DNA from: Apostichopus parvimensis
Taxonomy: Eukaryota; Echinodermata; Holothuroidea; Aspidochirotida; Stichopodidae
Assembly (NCBI GenBank): GCA_000934455.1
Contig: KN883539.1
Coordinates: 44,632-85,508, forward strand
Length of the DNA: 40,877 nucleotides
Reading direction: 5' to 3'
Made by a program: the position numbers and the translations under genes. Shown here in pieces: positions 39,955-40,877 of the stretch (position 1 is its first letter; each line of letters starts with the position of its first letter). The notes under the pieces were generated by a model, which made no database searches, was not told the origin of the DNA, and saw only the letters and a program-made list of their open reading frames with translations.

Positions 39955-40455
39955 GGCATTAGACGTTCTTTTTGCGCAAGTCTTCACACCCTTTAAGACA
40001 ATGACCTCTGGTACAACTACTATTAGCAAACATGAAAAAGTCGAAGGATAAATTGTCAAGACCATACACTATCTTGAAAACCTGAATCAAGTCATCACGT
40101 AACCTCCTAAGCTCCAGTGTGGTGAGATTCAACAGTGGTAACCGCCTATAATAAGGAACACTCTGTAAGGAACTAATCATCCTAGTAGCCCTCCTCTAGA
40201 CCTTTTCGAGTACTTCCTTATGCCTTAGCAAAATATGGGTTCCAAGCATACTCCAGATGAGGCCTAACCAACTGCTTATAAAGCCTAACTATACTATGTC
40301 CTCTTTCAGAAAACTGAAGTTCCTCTTGATCATACCTAAAACCCTATTACCTCTCTAGCAGCTTCAAGACAATGTTTAGAATGTTGCAGAGATAAGTCAA
40401 TGTAGATACATAGTTCTCTTTCAACAAAGACCTGTAACTCCACACCATTAAGATT
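39955..40455 (-). pseudogene. CR1-like LINE reverse transcriptase tail, minus strand
   Basis: On the minus strand, from 40455 down: ELCIYIDLSLQHSKHCLEAA, KRNFSFLKEDIV, LYKQLVRPHLEYAWNPYF, RATRMISSLQ, then LTTLELRRLRDDLIQVFKIV and SSCTRGHCLK. This is the order of the thumb and C-terminal segment of CR1-type LINE ORF2. Frames change at least three times, so it is dead. Confidence 0.7.
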
Positions 40456-40815
40456 GTCCAAAACACTGTGGCACGTATAATCACCAGAACTTTGCGGTTC
40501 TCTCACATCACACCTGTCTTCAGAGGTCTTCACTGGCTGCCTGTTCACCGTCGTGTCGAGTTCAAACTATTAGTACATGCATATACATCAATTCATTTTC
40601 AAGCACCTCAATACTTAACTGATATGCTAACTGTGTAGAACATTGAGATCGGCCAATTCCCTTACACGAGTAGTCCCCAGAGTAAGGACTGCTACATACG
40701 GCGACAGACAATTTAACTTTGCTGCTAGCAAGCTATGGAATGCACTGCCAAATAATATCTGTGATGCCAAAACAGCCACTTTTAAGAAATTTTTCTTTTT
40801 AGGAATTTCACTGTA
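40455..40815 (+). pseudogene. L2/CR1-like LINE ORF2 C-terminal fragment, plus strand
   Basis: Reads VQNTVARIITRTLRFSHITP, FRGLHWLPVHRRVEFKLLVH, APQYLTDML, and near the end FAASKLWNALPNN followed by TFKKFLF. This is the conserved ORF2 tail of L2/CR1-type LINEs (N.AARL..R, L.WLPV..RI.FK, APQYL, LWN.LP, FK..LK). It abuts the opposite-strand LINE fragment. Confidence 0.7.
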
Positions 40816-40877
40816 AATCTATATTGTTTTTAACATTTTTCCTTAGTGTATTTATATATACGGTATATGTATATACG

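Overview
The window looks like nuclear DNA of a marine deuterostome invertebrate, most probably an echinoderm (a sea cucumber is my best guess, from general resemblance only). It has GT-AG introns, an echinoderm-style NACHT/STAND protein, tRNA-derived SINEs, and relics of Kolobok-like, DIRS-like, Penelope-like and CR1/L2-like elements. There is no bacterial or phage gene organisation.

The centrepiece is one large + strand gene that I reconstruct as 18 coding exons from 10119 to 35480. The exons total 4008 nt (1335 codons plus stop), with GT..AG boundaries and matching phases at all 17 introns. It reads as signal peptide, about four immunoglobulin-like domains, one transmembrane helix, a basic stop-transfer and short linker, a complete NACHT ATPase (Walker A and Walker B intact), and a C-terminal region made of two paralogous leucine-rich modules. 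This would be a cell-surface NOD-like receptor: an Ig ectodomain on the same chain as a cytoplasmic STAND switch. Textbook NLRs are soluble and cytosolic, so this is the candidate unusual system in the window. I see no death-fold (CARD, DD, DED, PYD) or TIR domain.

Layout. 1-825 and 7141-7530: one ~121-bp tandem array, interrupted by a 6.3-kb TTAA-flanked Kolobok-like transposon (826-7140). The transposon holds a decayed minus-strand THAP transposase and a decayed plus-strand P2X7-tail-like gene. 8289-9819: an AGGTCA-rich interspersed repeat. 9919-10060: a 27-bp minisatellite just upstream of the receptor's first coding exon. 10119-35480: the receptor gene. Its introns carry three copies of a ~1-kb repeat, a DIRS-like retrotransposon filling intron 5 (15601 to about 20223), two SINEs inside that element, a pair of ~365-bp repeats, and a second TTAA-flanked element (31413-32668). 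35470-38190: an imperfect ~1-kb tandem duplication that begins at the stop codon. 38190-39700: nothing recognised. 39700-40877: relics of a Penelope-like GIY-YIG domain and two LINE reverse-transcriptase tails in opposite orientations.

All gene calls come from reading the sequence by eye. Splice sites, transcription and homology have not been tested.
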